A model generated the notes under the pieces. It was given only the letters and a program-made list of their open reading frames with translations, did no database searches and was not told where the DNA came from. Source: Capniomyces stellatus (taxonomy: Eukaryota > Kickxellomycota > Harpellomycetes > Harpellales > Legeriomycetaceae). From it: DNA of 18,663 nucleotides. The position numbers and the translations under genes are program-made. The stretch spans positions 293,870-312,532 of the forward strand of contig LUVW01000039.1 in NCBI GenBank assembly GCA_001661515.1, read 5' to 3'. Of this stretch, positions 1 to 8,416 are shown piece after piece (position 1 is the first letter of the stretch; each line of letters opens with the position of its first letter).

Positions 1-16
1 CCCCCCCCCCCCCCCC
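1..16. repeat. Homopolymer C tract at window edge
   Basis: Sixteen consecutive C residues open the window, 25 bases before the CBR1 stop codon. On the CBR1 coding strand this is a G tract in the 3' flank. It may be a true mononucleotide repeat or mark a contig end where assembly failed. The sequence alone cannot separate the two. Confidence 0.9.
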
Positions 17-41
17 ACCTCCTCATTCTTGCGTAAGTTTC

Positions 42-929
42 TTAAAACTTGTAAACTTGGTGGTCTGGCTTAGAAATAATTTCAGGTGCCTCAAAGCCTA
101 TGCTGGTCAGGTGGACTTCCATAGCCTTCAACATTGGTGGTGGTCCACACATCAAGACTTGTGTCTGTTCAATTAGAGTTTTTTCTGTATGGGACTCGAT
201 GATTTCTTTGGTGATATATCCTGTGCTTCCTTCCCAACCAACTGGAGGCTTTTCTAAAACGTAGTGGATACTAAGGCTCGGGTACTGGCTTCTTAACGAG
301 TCGAGTTCAGACTTCATCAGAATATCATCGTACGCCAAGTTGGCATAAATCAGTTTGATTTCGGTTTGGTCCTTTGTATCTGCAAGGATTTCCTGGATTA
401 GCTGGTACATTGGAGTGATTCCTGACCCTCCTGCAATCATCACCAACCGCTTGTGCTTATTCGCATAGTACGCAAAGTTACCCTTTGGTCCTCTTACGCT
501 GACCTTTTCGCCAATCTCCAAATTCCTCAGCACTGGCGTCATTGCTCCAGTCGAATACACCTTCACCACCAACTCAAAGCTCCCTTGGAAATCCAACCTT
601 GAAATCGGCGTGTAGCTTCGCATAACCTCTTTGCCCTCTGGTGTCACTATCTTTAGCGAAACACACTGCCCCAAACTCAACCCTAAAGTCGAGTAAATCG
701 AGGGCAACGTAAACACTAGTCTGTATGTGTTGTTGCTAATCTGATACTTTTGCTCAAGCTTGAAGTCCCTCCACTCGGTCTTGCTCAATACTCCATCCTT
801 TCCTTTGCTTCCTGCTGTTGAGGAGCTTGGCACAAATGTGTCAATTCCTCTAATCTTTGTATACAAAATCGCCCCCAAAGACACCGCCAATGTCACTCCT
901 GCTGTCCCTAAAACCAATTGTTGAAACAT
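42..929 (-). CDS. CBR1: NADH-cytochrome b5 reductase, membrane-anchored
   Basis: The predicted 295-residue flavoenzyme transfers electrons from NADH through FAD to cytochrome b5, supplying ER desaturases, sterol synthesis and related reactions. Residues 3-24 form one hydrophobic N-terminal anchor. The FAD-binding beta-barrel follows, with the RxYT flavin motif at 104-107 (RSYT) and a second flavin motif at about 123-131 (KVY..GAMT, with Thr where Ser is usual). The NADH lobe carries GGSGITPM at 167-174 and CGPPPM at 261-266. Length and motif order match fungal Cbr1/Mcr1-class enzymes. The short N-terminal anchor favours the ER/outer-membrane Cbr1 form over intermembrane-space Mcr1. There is no intron. 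The start is the first ATG and is directly followed by the anchor. TTTATA at 965-970 (TATAAA on the coding strand) lies about 36-41 bp upstream. The family is certain; the CBR1 symbol is by type. Confidence 0.95.
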   Translation of the reverse strand: MFQQLVLGTAGVTLAVSLGAILYTKIRGIDTFVPSSSTAGSKGKDGVLSKTEWRDFKLEQKYQISNNTYRLVFTLPSIYSTLGLSLGQCVSLKIVTPEGKEVMRSYTPISRLDFQGSFELVVKVYSTGAMTPVLRNLEIGEKVSVRGPKGNFAYYANKHKRLVMIAGGSGITPMYQLIQEILADTKDQTEIKLIYANLAYDDILMKSELDSLRSQYPSLSIHYVLEKPPVGWEGSTGYITKEIIESHTEKTLIEQTQVLMCGPPPMLKAMEVHLTSIGFEAPEIISKPDHQVYKF

Positions 930-1479
930 GTTTCTATTTCTTTTCTTTTTTCTTACACTCTAAATTTATACTTTTGGCTTGAAGGCAATTTTTTATTTTT
1001 ATTTTTTTTTTCCAGATTACAGTCTATTAAAGCAAACTATTCAATCTTTTAAACTATAATCAACCAAGTACTATTAGAAAAAAAGGTAAGAAAAGAAATA
1101 CTATTATTGAATATGATTTTATTTTTTTTATATATATTTTTTATTTTTTCTAATTGCAAAGATGCTTTTATTTTTATTGTTTAATCTTTTTGCCTGATTT
1201 TTTAGAACAGATTCTTGTTGGGTCTATTTAGAAAAATCCACCTACAACAATAATAATTAAAAGGAACATTTTTTTAGTTGATTTCCTTGTAATCAATTCA
1301 CATTTATCTATATAATAAAAAAAAGTGAATTGGTTAATTTTTTTTTTTAAATTATAGTTTTGGCTTTTCCCATTTTTGTGTTTCAACCTTTTTTCATATA
1401 TATATATTTGTTTCCGTTTTAACATTGCTAAATCTTGTTTTGATCAACTTTTATCGATTCGTTAGTTAATTAGTAACGT

Positions 1480-1491
1480 CCAATTAATTGG
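1480..1491. promoter_or_regulatory. Palindrome CCAATTAATTGG (paired CCAAT boxes)
   Basis: This is a perfect 12-bp palindrome containing CCAAT on each strand, about 550 bp upstream of the CBR1 start. CCAAT is the core bound by the fungal HAP/CBF complex, which controls many respiratory and haem-linked genes. A role for CBR1 is only inferred, and the site could be chance in AT-rich DNA. Confidence 0.25.
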
Positions 1492-1705
1492 AGGGGTTTT
1501 TTTTTAATTAGCACGAGCGTATTTGAGTTAAAACAATTTAGCACATACAATATAAGAGAAAAAGAACCAGTTGAAACAAAATTTGGCTTGACAAAATAGC
1601 TAGTCTCTTTGTACTTTCAAATAACGTTGCATTAAACAAAATTAACTTGGGTTTTGAGGTGTAATTAATAATCACGATTTTAAATAGATTACATCTCTTA
1701 TACCG

Positions 1706-1727
1706 CCCCCCTCCCCTTTCTCTCCCC
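1706..1727. repeat. C-rich tract, complementary to the G-rich tract at 1974-1985
   Basis: C6-T-C4 is followed by TTTCTCT and C4 in otherwise AT-rich DNA. The block CCCCTCCCC is the exact reverse complement of GGGGAGGGG found about 265 bp away. On the minus strand it gives several G runs, but not four clean runs of three or more, so a quadruplex is only marginally possible. Confidence 0.6.
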
Positions 1728-1973
1728 GATAAATCAGCCCATTTAATCACCAATTAACACAGATTAGGATGGTTCTTTTAGTTACTCTTTTTTTTAAAAA
1801 AAATAAAATGAACTTGTTCCAATAGGTATTGGTGCACATATTTAGTATGCAGCATTTAATGGAAAGAAAGTTTAAAAAATGAAATGACATCAAGTCAAAT
1901 TGGCAAGTTTCAAATTCGTTGACTTTTGAACTTGCAAAAGTATAATAATAATAAAAAAGCAATGGAAAAAAAA

Positions 1974-1996
1974 GGGGGGGAGGGGAGTGGTGGTGA
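1974..1996. repeat. G-rich tract, complementary to the C-rich tract at 1706-1716
   Basis: G7-A-G4 is followed by AGTGGTGGTGAG. It lies in the 3' flank of PMT2 and pairs in inverted orientation with the C-rich tract near 1706. A hairpin or a mirror purine/pyrimidine structure is possible but untested. Confidence 0.55.
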
Positions 1997-2087
1997 GCAA
2001 AAAAAATTAAAGATTTACATTGAAGAGTCACAAAAAAAAAAAAAAATTAGAGAAGAATAGAAAGATAGTGAGTGGTAAATATGTAAA

Positions 2088-5077
2088 TCAAACTTCAAAT
2101 ATATCTTCAAAGACGTTCCAGCTACGGCGCCAAACTCTACTAGCCAAATCTTTGGCAGGTTTGTCGTAGCCCAAAGTGAATGGGAAAAAGTACCAAAAGA
2201 CGAGGGCAGATAGAAGGGCGGTGATGACAAAGACTTTGTAAGCAGAGTTCTGGGTCAAGTACTTTCTAGTAGCAAAGTCAAGTTGAAGGGCCAGAAACAG
2301 CAGGGCAAAGTAGAGGGCGGGCAAGTAGTGGTGCAAGTAGGTAACACGGCCCATTAGATAGAAGGGAAAGTAGTGGAACGCCCAGCCAAACCAGATGAGT
2401 TTAGAGGCGAACCAGTAAGCGATTTGGTCTTTTTTTTCGGAGAGCAGCTGTTCGCGTGATTTGGAGGTTTTTAGCTGGGAGTAAGATGTGTTGATGAGTG
2501 GGGTTGTGGAGTCACGGTGTTTGTTTCGAGCGTTTAAAATGGTGACAAGAACAAACTGGACAGGGTACAGCAGACAAGCAAGGGCAGAAAACCACCAGAG
2601 CAAAGGATTTCCAATTTCATAGTACTTGATTTCAGAGTCGCCCCAGCCAACCATACGCATTGGGCGGTACAGGAACGGCCACATGTCGGGGGTAGACTCG
2701 AGCTGGCTGTACTTGTCTGGGTCGGGACTCAGGGCGTTGTTTGAGCGAGCCATAGCAAGATTTAACTGGGCAAAGTCGACTAGAAGATTTGGGCTCAGGT
2801 GTTTACGCATGTTAGTGGATTCAAGGGCATCATTTTTGTGTGTTTCAACCATCCACGAGTTTGAATTGTCGATTTTGTCGGTTTTGACACACGTAACTTC
2901 GTTCTGGGACCAGGCCCACATCGGCAGCTGCTGGGCCCTTGTGGTCAGCAAGCAGTCGTACTTGACATTGCGGATTGAAAAACACGTGATCATTGGATGC
3001 AACGTCTGGTCGCTCCTGTTCCGGTACTTTTTGGTGTACTCGATTGTCCAGAGATGTGAGCTGTCAATATCGTCTTTGTTCATGATTCTGGTCGAAACAA
3101 CAGCTGAAGTTGAGTTGTTGAAGTGCGAGCCATACTCCGCCACGTGCATTCCGTGCCCGGTTAACATGTGTACAAAAGACACCACATCGCCGTTCAGAAG
3201 TGTAAAGTTGGAGTCGTGGGTGTTTGGACTCAGGTTTTCGTTGAGGTAGATGTGGAACAGGTTGTTGTCGTTTCTCCCCTGATGTGCGTTGATCTGGTAG
3301 TCTTCTTTCCCCACAAACTTCTGCTCGTGCGAGTGCAGAATCCCGGCTTTCGGGTACATCGACCGGAACCGCGCAATCGAGTTATTTGCCACCACAAACG
3401 GCTGCTCGTTTAGTGCGTGTCCTTGCAGTCTTGCCTGGAAATTTGACGACATTTGGTGCTCCCCGCTTCCGCTTTTGTACAGCAGCATAAAGTGCATCAC
3501 AAACGTCCCAAAGTATATCAAAAACGGCATCAGTATCAAACACAAAGTCCGCCCAATCCAATGCAACACATACACGTCCTATTTCCATCATTTTTTTTTC
3601 CATCATTCCAAAATTTAATTTAATTTAATTTAATTTAATTTAATTTAATTTAATTTAATTTAATTTAATTTAATCTAATTTAATTTAATCTAATTTAATT
3701 CTCCTTTTTAATATTCCAACTTACTGATGGCATTCTATGCTGTCCAAACATCTCCCACAAATGCTCAACCGTTGCCAACCCAATCGTCGCATAGCAAAAC
3801 AATCCAATCCACTTGGAACTATTCCATTTCAACCACATGCCCTGTCAATTTGTTATTCTTGCACAGTAACTCTATTTCAATTCCCCAACGCCTAATTTCT
3901 CACTACAACTTACCTCAAAACTAATCCAAGACTCAGTCCTGTAAACGCAAGCCATGTCCACCACCCATTTGTAAACGCCAACCTCCGATACTCACTGAAC
4001 TTGGCAAAACACATAATAGACAATGCTGTGAAAAACAGCAGAGGCTGGTCAAGCAGAATAAACTTACTAATCACGCAGATCGCATTGTCAAATATTATAA
4101 ACATTCCTGCTAACGCTGAAAATTCCCTCGTCATCTTGAGACTCCTACATGTCAAATACGCCATAGGAACCAGCGCTATTCCGTACATTGCTATCTGCAC
4201 TCTCATCGATACAAAGTCTATCCACTCTGGATACTTGTGCCCCGATTCAAACGTATACGACCCATTGAACCCCGCTACTACTTCCGCCAACGCAACCAGC
4301 ATTTTGGCTAGTGGTGGGTGCACATCGTGGTAAAAAGTGTGGTTGATGTAGTACGCTCCAAACTATCCAAACACCAATTTCCCAAATTACACCTTTCTTT
4401 TATTACTTTTTCTTTCTCTCATTTACATCATTTATTTATTTATTGTTTAAACATTACCTTTCCAAAGTGCGCCTCGTCCCACGTTACGTCCGCCTTTAAT
4501 CCTATCTTGTAAAGCCTTGTAAACATTGATCCAAACGTCAACAGCCCCAGAATAATCAAGTCTGTCCTATATTTGTTCCACTAGATCATATTTCCATTTT
4601 TTATTTTATTTTTTGTTTTAATAAACTACAACAATAACCTTCTCCCAAGCAACAGTTCATCCACTTTTTTCTTTTTACTTTTATACCAATTACACACACA
4701 CACACACACACACACACATCGCTTACCATTTTCTCCATTTTAATCATAATATTTCCCCCATAGCTGCCATACCCTGCCAACTTTTCACAGTTTTTATCAT
4801 TCCCTCCATTTTTACCAAGTTTGATTGATCTCGAGTATCCTTTTGCCACCTCCGACTTGTCCTTGGCTCTATACTTTTCGTCCCCAAACCCATCCTCCTC
4901 AATATCCATGGCCAAATCCTCATCCCTCGTCCTTGTCTCATGGCTCCTGGGACCATCCAAAGCAAATTGCCTCATATCCTCAATCGCATTCCCTTCAATA
5001 TCTGTCGTAAACGTAGGCGTCTGCCATGTTTTATTTCGTCGCTTTATCGGCGTGTCATCCCCATTACCCTTAGGCAT
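2088..5077 (-). CDS. PMT2: Dolichyl-phosphate-mannose-protein mannosyltransferase, PMT2 subfamily, 5 exons
   Basis: The enzyme moves mannose from dolichyl-P-mannose to Ser/Thr of secretory proteins in the ER membrane. Exons: 5077-4727, 4580-4458, 4362-3914, 3818-3725 and 3578-2088. They join in frame to about 835 residues. Donors are gtaagc, gtaatg, gtaagt and gtaagt; every acceptor is TAG. Exon 1 gives a 117-residue hydrophilic N-terminus. Exon 2 begins the first membrane segment and ends in DEAHFGK (152-158), the luminal loop-1 motif with the catalytic Asp-Glu; this form with GKFG marks the PMT2 subfamily rather than PMT1/PMT4. DVHPPLAK lies at 171-178. The last exon carries the luminal MIR region (about 410-600) and a C-terminal multi-span block with HYFPFYLMGRVTYLHHYLP. 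PMT2, PMT3 and PMT6 cannot be told apart here. Candidate TATA elements on the coding strand lie at 5150-5158 and 5277-5284. Confidence 0.9.
3611..3700. repeat. (AATTT)n pentanucleotide microsatellite inside PMT2 intron 4
   Basis: About 18 tandem AATTT/TTAAT units run for 90 bp with two T-to-C interrupted units near 3675 and 3690. The array fills most of the 146-nt intron between exons 4 and 5 (3579-3724), so copy-number change would alter intron length but not protein. Confidence 0.95.
4692..4718. repeat. (CA)n dinucleotide microsatellite beside the PMT2 intron 1 donor
   Basis: There are about 13 CA units on the plus strand, which read as UG repeats in the PMT2 pre-mRNA. The array starts about 8 nt inside intron 1, immediately after the gtaagc donor at 4726-4721. 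Read through, it gives an artificial VCVC stretch, which is why the exon must stop at 4727. Confidence 0.95.
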
Positions 5078-5604
5078 TTTTTTAAAAAAAGTATAAAAAT
5101 AAATAAATAAGCACAGGTCCTAAGCAGGTTGCACGGTGCTGTTCCTTTCTTTTTTATACACTTTTAATAAATAGTAAAAGTAAATCCAGAAACAACTCGG
5201 ATTTAAAGTTTGGTTTGTGTTTGCCTGGAACTGTGGCGTTGATGGTTTGTCAGTATCCCTTTAACGTTCAAGGATTTTTATATACCAACGGTGTTCAAGA
5301 AGGTAAAAGTAGCAATAAAATAGCCAATGTTTTTCTGCCAAACTAAACACTGATATAAACTTTGCCTATCCGCTTGTTACTTTGGAATATTTCTACTTTT
5401 TTTTTTCTTTTCTTTACTTTTCTTTTCTATATTTCCGCCAGCTAATCTCGTTGCTAATCCCTGGTTCTTTCCTATTTTTCCAGGATAAGGATTACTAAAT
5501 CATGCACAAAACAACAAACTTATTTCAGAATTCCTGAACTTCAGAATTTATTTTTCGCTACTTTTGCTTTTGAACTTTTTTATTAATTGCTTTTCATTTG
5601 AAAT

Positions 5605-5660
5605 TTACGATTTTTTACGTTAATTTTACAATATTTTACGTTTTTTTCATTTTCTTTACG
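5605..5660. promoter_or_regulatory. Cluster of four TTACG motifs at near-helical spacing
   Basis: TTACG occurs at 5605, 5615, 5636 and 5656, the last three as TTTACGTT or TTTTACGT. The spacings are 10, 21 and 20 bp, close to one and two helical turns. The cluster is about 530-580 bp upstream of the PMT2 start. ACGT cores are typical of bZIP sites. Whether it is functional is unknown. Confidence 0.25.
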
Positions 5661-5990
5661 TTGCCTCAACTTTAACCTTTTATTTAACTAATTTACATTT
5701 CCTATTTTGGTCAATGTCTTTAACTTGTACTGGTTTTAACGTTTTTAGCCTCCTTTTTATTTGGCAAATCTAATCACTTTAATTCTGCCACTTTAAATTA
5801 AACCCAATTAAATTGCTTATAAAACATCGGCCTTGTCTAAAAGTTGTTAATAAACTTGTCTGGATTGCAATCAAGTCTATTGGCTTTCTGGTTTCTTTTC
5901 AATTAGTTTTGCTTGCCTAATTTGGATCCCCATGAATACATATATATAATATTATCTTTGTAGCTACAAAGTGTCCACAACTTTACTCGA

Positions 5991-7130
5991 CTAGATAAAT
6001 ACCAATAACACAAGTTTTATAAATATGTTCATGATATCAAGAACAATACTTTTGTTCGCACCTAAATCGACATTTACACCGATCATGCTAATTTCATCAA
6101 CACTCCCCTAAACCAACCCCAAATTGGATCAGTCTCAAAAACTCTCCTCGCTTTAATAATTTTCTTGCTGTAAAACACATCTTCCTTTTTAAAAAAAAGT
6201 CATCGCCTTCCCAAACTACTAAATTGGGCAAAGTATATTAGCTGTTGTTCAGGTTTAGCAAAAGAGTATTGATTCTGGTCCAGGGACTCCATTCACAAAA
6301 ACCAAATACCATTATGTCAATTTTAACCAACTGTTTGAAGCTTTCACTATTAGAGTAGAGACAAATCTTGTTTTGTCCTAGCCCTTAGTACTGTATCCTG
6401 ACAAAAGGGATAAGGTAAATATAATTGTAATCGCCTTTATTGTGTTAAACGAGTAAGCCAATGGTATAGCAACAACCAATACTGGAAATATACATATTTG
6501 GAGGGAATACTGCATAATATACTCATTGTATCGTAGGCATACTGAAACTCCGCAATTACTTGTAAAAAGCTGCATTCAGTCAAAGATCTTTCCAAGCAGA
6601 GCCAAAAACAGCCCATATTAACATGTGTAATCAGCAGTTGAATATGAGCTTACGGTTTAAGACCAAATATCAGAAACAAAAACAAGTCATAACATTACTT
6701 TAAATGACAGTTCAAATCAATAAACGTTTTTTTTTATTGAAAAAAGAAACCAAGTAAACTTGAAATGCTACAGATACCAACGTTTTTACCAACAATAGAA
6801 ATTGGTGGGTTGAAGCTGAGAACTAAAATGTCGAGCTGGAACAATATCATTATAATATGTAGCCTTGTTAGTTGAATCTAAAAAGTTAAAGACGATTTTA
6901 TCTTGTCAACTAAATTATTTGAATTCTAAGCCACAGTATTTATAAGTATTCTTGTTCTAAACGAGCCTTGCGTGTTGTTTAAAAACCCGACAATCAAGTA
7001 TATTGAGCACTGAATAACGCATGTAGATACGATATTTCCTTACATAAGTTGATTTAATTAACGCGATACTGTTTGAGCCGGTGATAATCAATGTTGCCCT
7101 CACTTGAAACTCGAAAAAATCGCAATTTTA
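5991..7130 (-). pseudogene. Possible decayed protein-coding gene, family uncertain
   Basis: On the minus strand a chain of overlapping open frames runs with repeated frame changes: 7127-6960 (56 codons), 7039-6737 (one frame, two stops), 6649-6440 (70 codons), 6575-6378 (65), 6384-6241 (48), 6237-6100, 6200-6084 and 6107-5994. Two frame changes coincide with homopolymers, T8 at 6191-6198 and G4 at 6105-6108, as expected of indel decay or sequencing error. G+C is higher than in the flanking spacer. The pieces include several hydrophobic segments and basic loops (for example KSTYVRKYRIY near 7060). Their order loosely recalls a seven-span class C receptor, but that is a weak impression. AT-rich DNA readily gives open hydrophobic frames, and parts of the opposite strand look equally open. 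Confidence 0.25.
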
Positions 7131-8258
7131 CAAGTCCAGACTGGTTGTGAGGTTTGTTATTTGGCTTTTTGCTTGGCGGGACTTTAAGCTGGGGATAATA
7201 GCATACATAGCAGCTTCAATTGAATTTAACAAACAAAGATATACTTTGATAATTTAAATAACAAACTATTGAAAACCCAGGGCATTGTGTAAACTAATTA
7301 TACATGACAATCCTTGTGAAGAAAAAAAAAGAATAGCATATTGATTACTTTAGCTTGATTTAAAGTTGAATTAGCTCAATAATTAAATATATAGACAAGA
7401 GGAGATACAACAAGAGATAAAGAAAGAGGAGAGAATATATATTTTTTAAAAAAATCAAGTATATTGTACAGAACGGTTGTTCGAAACTGCTACAATAAAA
7501 GATGTATAAAGCTGTTTGTTGAAGTTCAAAGTCCAAGGAGTGGAGGTATACACTGCTAATGTACTCATAAATAAATCGTCCTTATGGGTCTGCTAGCCAT
7601 GCGCAGGGAAAAGGAACACAGTGACAATATACATAAATTTGGTTGAAATAAGATAAAAAAAAATAGTGACAAGAGAATAGGATAAAATACTGAAGATTAT
7701 AATGGTGCAAAAATACCAGAACCATGAATCAGTTAGAGTGATATAAATCAATGGTTGGAGAAGGATAAACCGGACTAGTTGAATCAAAAAAATAAAAGTA
7801 AAATCAAGTTGGTTGTCAATGGATTGTTAACTGTAGGAATATTGACTGAGGGCGCTATCAATGTTGCAGTGGAGTTCTGGAAAAAGAAATTAAAAAAGCA
7901 TAAGTGAATAGAATATTGTAGCTATAACAATGAATGGTGGATTGGTAAGCAAAAGGTAAAGGTATAGCGTGATTTAAAAATGATTAACCGATTATACAGC
8001 ACCTTCAATGTCACTAAAGTAGCAAACAAAGATAAAGACAAATGGTGGTAAAGATAATGGAAATAATAATTGAATGAGGGAGGAAGTATAGATAGATAGT
8101 TAGAGAGATAGATATAGAAATATATAGGAGAGTAAGAAAGAAGGTGGAGGGGAAACATCATAAAGGTGTTTGGTTCAGAAACACTGCAAAGCCACACTAT
8201 TATTGAATGATTTTATTGGGAGAGGATACAATTGATGAGAAAGGAGGGTTATAATTTT

Positions 8259-8266
8259 TATAAAAG
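8259..8266 (+). promoter_or_regulatory. TATAAAAG box upstream of the tyrosinase-like gene
   Basis: TATAAAAG lies about 150 bp before the ATG at 8417 on the coding strand, and a second TATATAAG-like stretch follows near 8275. A gtaagc at 8282-8287 and a T12-AG at 8394-8407 could also bound a 126-nt 5'-UTR intron. If so, transcription would have to begin upstream of this TATA. Confidence 0.4.
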
Positions 8267-8416
8267 CAAAATTGTATATAAGTAAGCATCCGTTTCGCTA
8301 GTGAAAAGTTTCAAGAATAAAAAACATACAAAAATAGAGTTCCTACTTCAAGTTTGAACCACATTTCACTAGCTATATACAACTTGAGGTTGATTTTTTT
8401 TTTTTAGAAGAATAAA

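Larger units (their letters stand above)
930..2087. other. Intergenic: CBR1 upstream / PMT2 downstream, no gene seen
   Basis: This 1.16-kb AT-rich spacer lies between the CBR1 start and the PMT2 stop, both on the minus strand. It contains many poly-A/T runs. The open frames on the minus strand (for example near 1228-1425, 1538-1753 and 1747-2031) are low-complexity, match no family I know and lack splice structure, so I do not call genes. It holds a 12-bp palindrome (1480-1491) and an opposed pair of C-rich and G-rich tracts (1706-1727, 1974-1985). Confidence 0.7.
5078..8416. other. 3.3-kb divergent intergenic region, no intact gene
   Basis: This stretch separates the PMT2 start (minus) from the tyrosinase-like start (plus), so both promoters lie here. 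No intact ORF with a known domain is seen on either strand. The longest frames (6378-6575, 7593-7787 and 7922-8197, minus) are short and hydrophobic as expected of AT-rich DNA. Base composition varies: about 5560-5840 is very AT-rich, while about 5990-7200 has visibly more G+C and a chain of overlapping minus-strand frames (see the pseudogene entry). I found no tRNA-like box pair, inverted-repeat-bounded element or LTR. Confidence 0.6.

Noticed and set aside
2626..3249. A 207-codon plus-strand frame opposite PMT2 exon 5
   Set aside because: PMT2 exon 5 on the minus strand has the MIR region and the conserved HYFPF...HHYLP block; the plus frame has no such content.
4601..4726. Continuation of PMT2 exon 1 into a VCVC-rich tail
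   Set aside because: It reads through the gtaagc donor and the CA microsatellite; splicing at 4727 restores the PMT sequence in exon 2.
5524..5550. TTCAGAATTCCTGAACTTCAGAA as a heat-shock element
   Set aside because: The GAA/TTC units do not keep the required two-base spacing over three units; only one TTCnnGAA is correct.
6700..6735. GTTCAAATC resembling a tRNA B box
   Set aside because: No T-arm pairing, no A box at the right distance and no acceptor stem could be drawn.
7841..7912. Exon-like frames on both strands (plus ILTEGAINVAVEFW..., minus NSTATLIAPSVN...)
   Set aside because: Both strands look equally coding-like and neither links by splice sites to further exons, so neither can be preferred.
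7922..8197. A 91-codon minus-strand frame rich in Tyr, Leu, Ser and Ile
   Set aside because: It is low-complexity sequence from a purine-rich plus strand, with no family resemblance or splice partners.
8282..8407. Possible 126-nt 5'-UTR intron of the tyrosinase-like gene (gtaagc ... T12-AG)
   Set aside because: The size and donor fit, but the T run is common in this DNA and the best TATA lies only 16 bp before the donor; it is not called without transcript data.
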